Source: Bowmanella pacifica
Lineage (GTDB): Bacteria > Pseudomonadota > Gammaproteobacteria > Enterobacterales > Alteromonadaceae
Length of the DNA: 64,000 nt
Direction of reading: 5' to 3'
NCBI RefSeq assembly: GCF_014645355.1
Contig: NZ_BMLS01000001.1
Coordinates: 930,001-994,000 of the forward strand
A model generated the notes under the pieces. It was not told the origin of the DNA. It was given only the letters and a program-made list of their open reading frames with translations, and searched no databases. Each line of letters begins with the position of its first letter. Positions within the stretch are counted from its first letter, which is position 1. Positions 63,188 through 64,000 of the stretch are shown here, one piece after another. The translations under genes were made by a program, and so were the position numbers.

Positions 63188-63216
63188 GGCACAATAGGGA
63201 CGACTTAACGAATACA

Positions 63217-63366
63217 TTACTTGAAGTTAACCATCTGTGCATAGCTCATGGTTCTGGCCATTTGTCCTAACCAATGCCATAAACGCGCTCTGCGAGAAGC
63301 CAGGGCTTTCTCACAAACCTGATTAGTCTCATGATTTACTGTAACTTTATCTGCAACAACTAACAT
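63217..63366 (-). CDS. Small protein, 49 residues
   Basis: An ORF of 49 codons: starts MLVVADKVTVNHETNQ, continues with CEKALASRRARLWHWLG and ends MARTMSYAQMVNFK. GAGGGTG lies a few bases before the ATG at 63366. The middle is basic with two tryptophans, the kind of amphipathic stretch seen in small membrane-associated or regulatory proteins. Not recognised as a known family. It fills otherwise empty sequence and ends near a strong hairpin, which supports it being real, but small ORFs arise by chance. Confidence 0.5.
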   Translation of the reverse strand: MLVVADKVTVNHETNQVCEKALASRRARLWHWLGQMARTMSYAQMVNFK

Positions 63367-63498
63367 AACCCGCACCCTCTTTGTGTTTCAACCCACCGAT
63401 ATTATTGAACAATTATCGAACGATGACGAACGACAAAATTTCAACGTTCGGATAAGTTTATCTAATGGATTTGCGATTATAAAAAAGCCGCTATTCTA

Positions 63499-63603
63499 AA
63501 GCGTCGGGCTGATACTTACCTTATCTCCACCGTCACGCGGCTATGACGGGAAAGGTGCTAACAGCCCCATTGAGGAGATAGCAAAGGACCATAGTGGTCG
63601 CTT
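63499..63603 (+). ncRNA. Candidate pseudoknotted structured RNA / riboswitch-like leader
   Basis: About 105 nt able to form several mutually consistent helices: an outer stem AAGCG (63499-63503) with CGCTT (63599-63603); GGGCTG (63506-63511) with CAGCCC (63562-63567); CCGTCA (63530-63535) with TGACGG (63544-63549); a hairpin GACCA/TGGTC (63587-63599, loop TAG, whose final C shares position 63599 with the outer stem, so one of these pairs must give way); and TATCTCC (63522-63528) with GGAGATA (63574-63580), which crosses the GGGCTG/CAGCCC helix and so makes a pseudoknot. I did not match it to a known riboswitch or ribozyme. It lies 240 bp before a solute-binding-protein gene on the same strand. 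Confidence 0.5.
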
Positions 63604-63785
63604 AAAAGATATATTCATTCATACCTATGCAACAAAAATCACACAACTTTATCATATGCAGCGCTGTGGATTCCGCTATCCTGCATGAAAGCAAAACATG
63701 CGCTCTAGCCCTTTAAAAATCAGGCTTAAAGCAAATGTTGAGATAAAATAATAACTGACGGTTAAACGATAGGGGTCTGCAGGTT
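63604..63785. other. AT-rich leader between the structured RNA and the last gene
   Basis: No gene seen. Mixed AT-rich sequence that may contain a promoter or serve as the untranslated link between the structured element and the start at 63844. Confidence 0.35.
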
Positions 63786-63839
63786 ATGCATAGCGATAAC
63801 ATGGCATCAACTACACCGCTTTACTTATCTGCGGTGTAA
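63786..63839 (+). promoter_or_regulatory. Hairpin and 17-codon leader ORF ahead of the solute-binding gene
   Basis: ATG 63786 opens a 17-codon frame (MHSDNMASTTPLYLSAV) ending at TAA 63837-63839, four bases before the next start. The same stretch holds TACACCGC (63812-63819) pairing with GCGGTGTA (63831-63838), which would cover the only GGTG ribosome-site-like bases of the downstream gene. This could couple translation of the gene to reading of the leader. Confidence 0.4.
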
Positions 63840-63843
63840 TCTG

Positions 63844-64000
63844 ATGAAACGCGTGTTCATAGTCCTAGGCCTGCTTTCATCATCTGTTCACAGCGAGACA
63901 TATTGTCATCACCCCATCCGCATCGTTTTTAGTGGTGACTGGTACCCCTATTTCTACCAAGACAAACAGGGTGATTACACCGGGCAGGATCTGGAATTGC
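63844..64000 (+). CDS. Periplasmic solute-binding protein, family 3-like (cut by window end)
   Basis: The first 52 codons of a longer gene: signal peptide (1-17, VHSETYC) then the start of a substrate-binding domain with IRIVFSGDWYPYFYQDK and GDYTGQDLEL, the pattern at the beginning of SBP_bac_3 proteins (W-x-P-Y/F ... G-x-YTG-x-D-L-E). Alteromonadales have many stand-alone members that are not linked to ABC transporters. It would act in the periplasm. The leader carries a hairpin over the probable ribosome site. Confidence 0.7.
   Translation, partial: MKRVFIVLGLLSSSVHSETYCHHPIRIVFSGDWYPYFYQDKQGDYTGQDLEL

Noticed and set aside
63499-63603. HDV-like self-cleaving ribozyme
   Set aside because: Helix order is similar, but the P1-P2 joiner is long, P4 is missing and the P3-P1 strands are not adjacent.
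1-64000. CRISPR arrays, tRNA or rRNA genes, transposases or phage genes
   Set aside because: None was recognised on reading both strands; the only repeat element is the palindrome near 46160-46277.

Overview
The window looks like chromosomal DNA of a marine or aquatic gammaproteobacterium of the Alteromonadales type (Alteromonadaceae-like). The basis is the housekeeping genes (parC, folE, rraB, plsC, a UPF0149 protein, a DUF2982 protein), several large TonB-dependent receptors, and c-di-GMP and phosphorelay proteins typical of that group. The species cannot be named from the sequence alone. No rRNA, tRNA, transposase, phage or CRISPR locus was recognised.

0-26 kb is mostly core genome: a beta-propeller protein, a MASE1-GGDEF cyclase, a SYLF lipoprotein, an SPFH protein with a small ribbon-helix-helix regulator, rraB, plsC, an HPt/HD-GYP fusion, a LysR/YeiH divergent pair, parC, a large hybrid kinase and folE. 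An accessory block follows: MipA-type barrel, lipoprotein, TonB-like protein, ECF sigma and probable anti-sigma, divergent from a NarL-type two-component pair. Next come a UPF0149 protein, a glycerate-kinase-like protein and a His-rich ZnuD-type receptor preceded by a probable Zur box.

26-34.4 kb and 55.2-60.3 kb form two halves of one catabolic route. A LysR gene faces an operon for 2-aminomuconate semialdehyde dehydrogenase, 2-oxopent-4-enoate hydratase, 4-oxalocrotonate decarboxylase, 2-aminomuconate deaminase, 3-hydroxyanthranilate 3,4-dioxygenase, ACMS decarboxylase and an exported LVIVD-repeat protein. The second half holds kynureninase, an NSS amino-acid transporter, acetaldehyde dehydrogenase (acylating) and 4-hydroxy-2-oxovalerate aldolase. 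Together they cover 3-hydroxykynurenine to pyruvate and acetyl-CoA. Tryptophan dioxygenase, kynurenine formamidase and kynurenine monooxygenase are not in the window.

Between the halves (35-55 kb) lies a second catabolic island that I cannot assign to a known pathway: two TonB receptors, a GST, a RutE-like nitroreductase, two TauE permeases, an FAH-family hydrolase, two VOC proteins, an alpha/beta hydrolase, a ThDP enzyme, an aldehyde dehydrogenase, an FCD-type GntR regulator, a [2Fe-2S] ferredoxin, an aspartate-dehydrogenase-like enzyme and an MFS carrier. Exact or near copies of the palindrome TGTATACA, often in pairs about 20-21 bp apart, lie in front of five of its transcription units including gntR. 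This suggests one GntR-controlled regulon and is the best candidate for an undescribed system here.

60-64 kb holds a CadC-like regulator with TPR repeats, an exported PQQ-type propeller, a 49-residue ORF, and a roughly 105-nt sequence able to fold into a pseudoknotted RNA upstream of a solute-binding-protein gene cut by the window edge.
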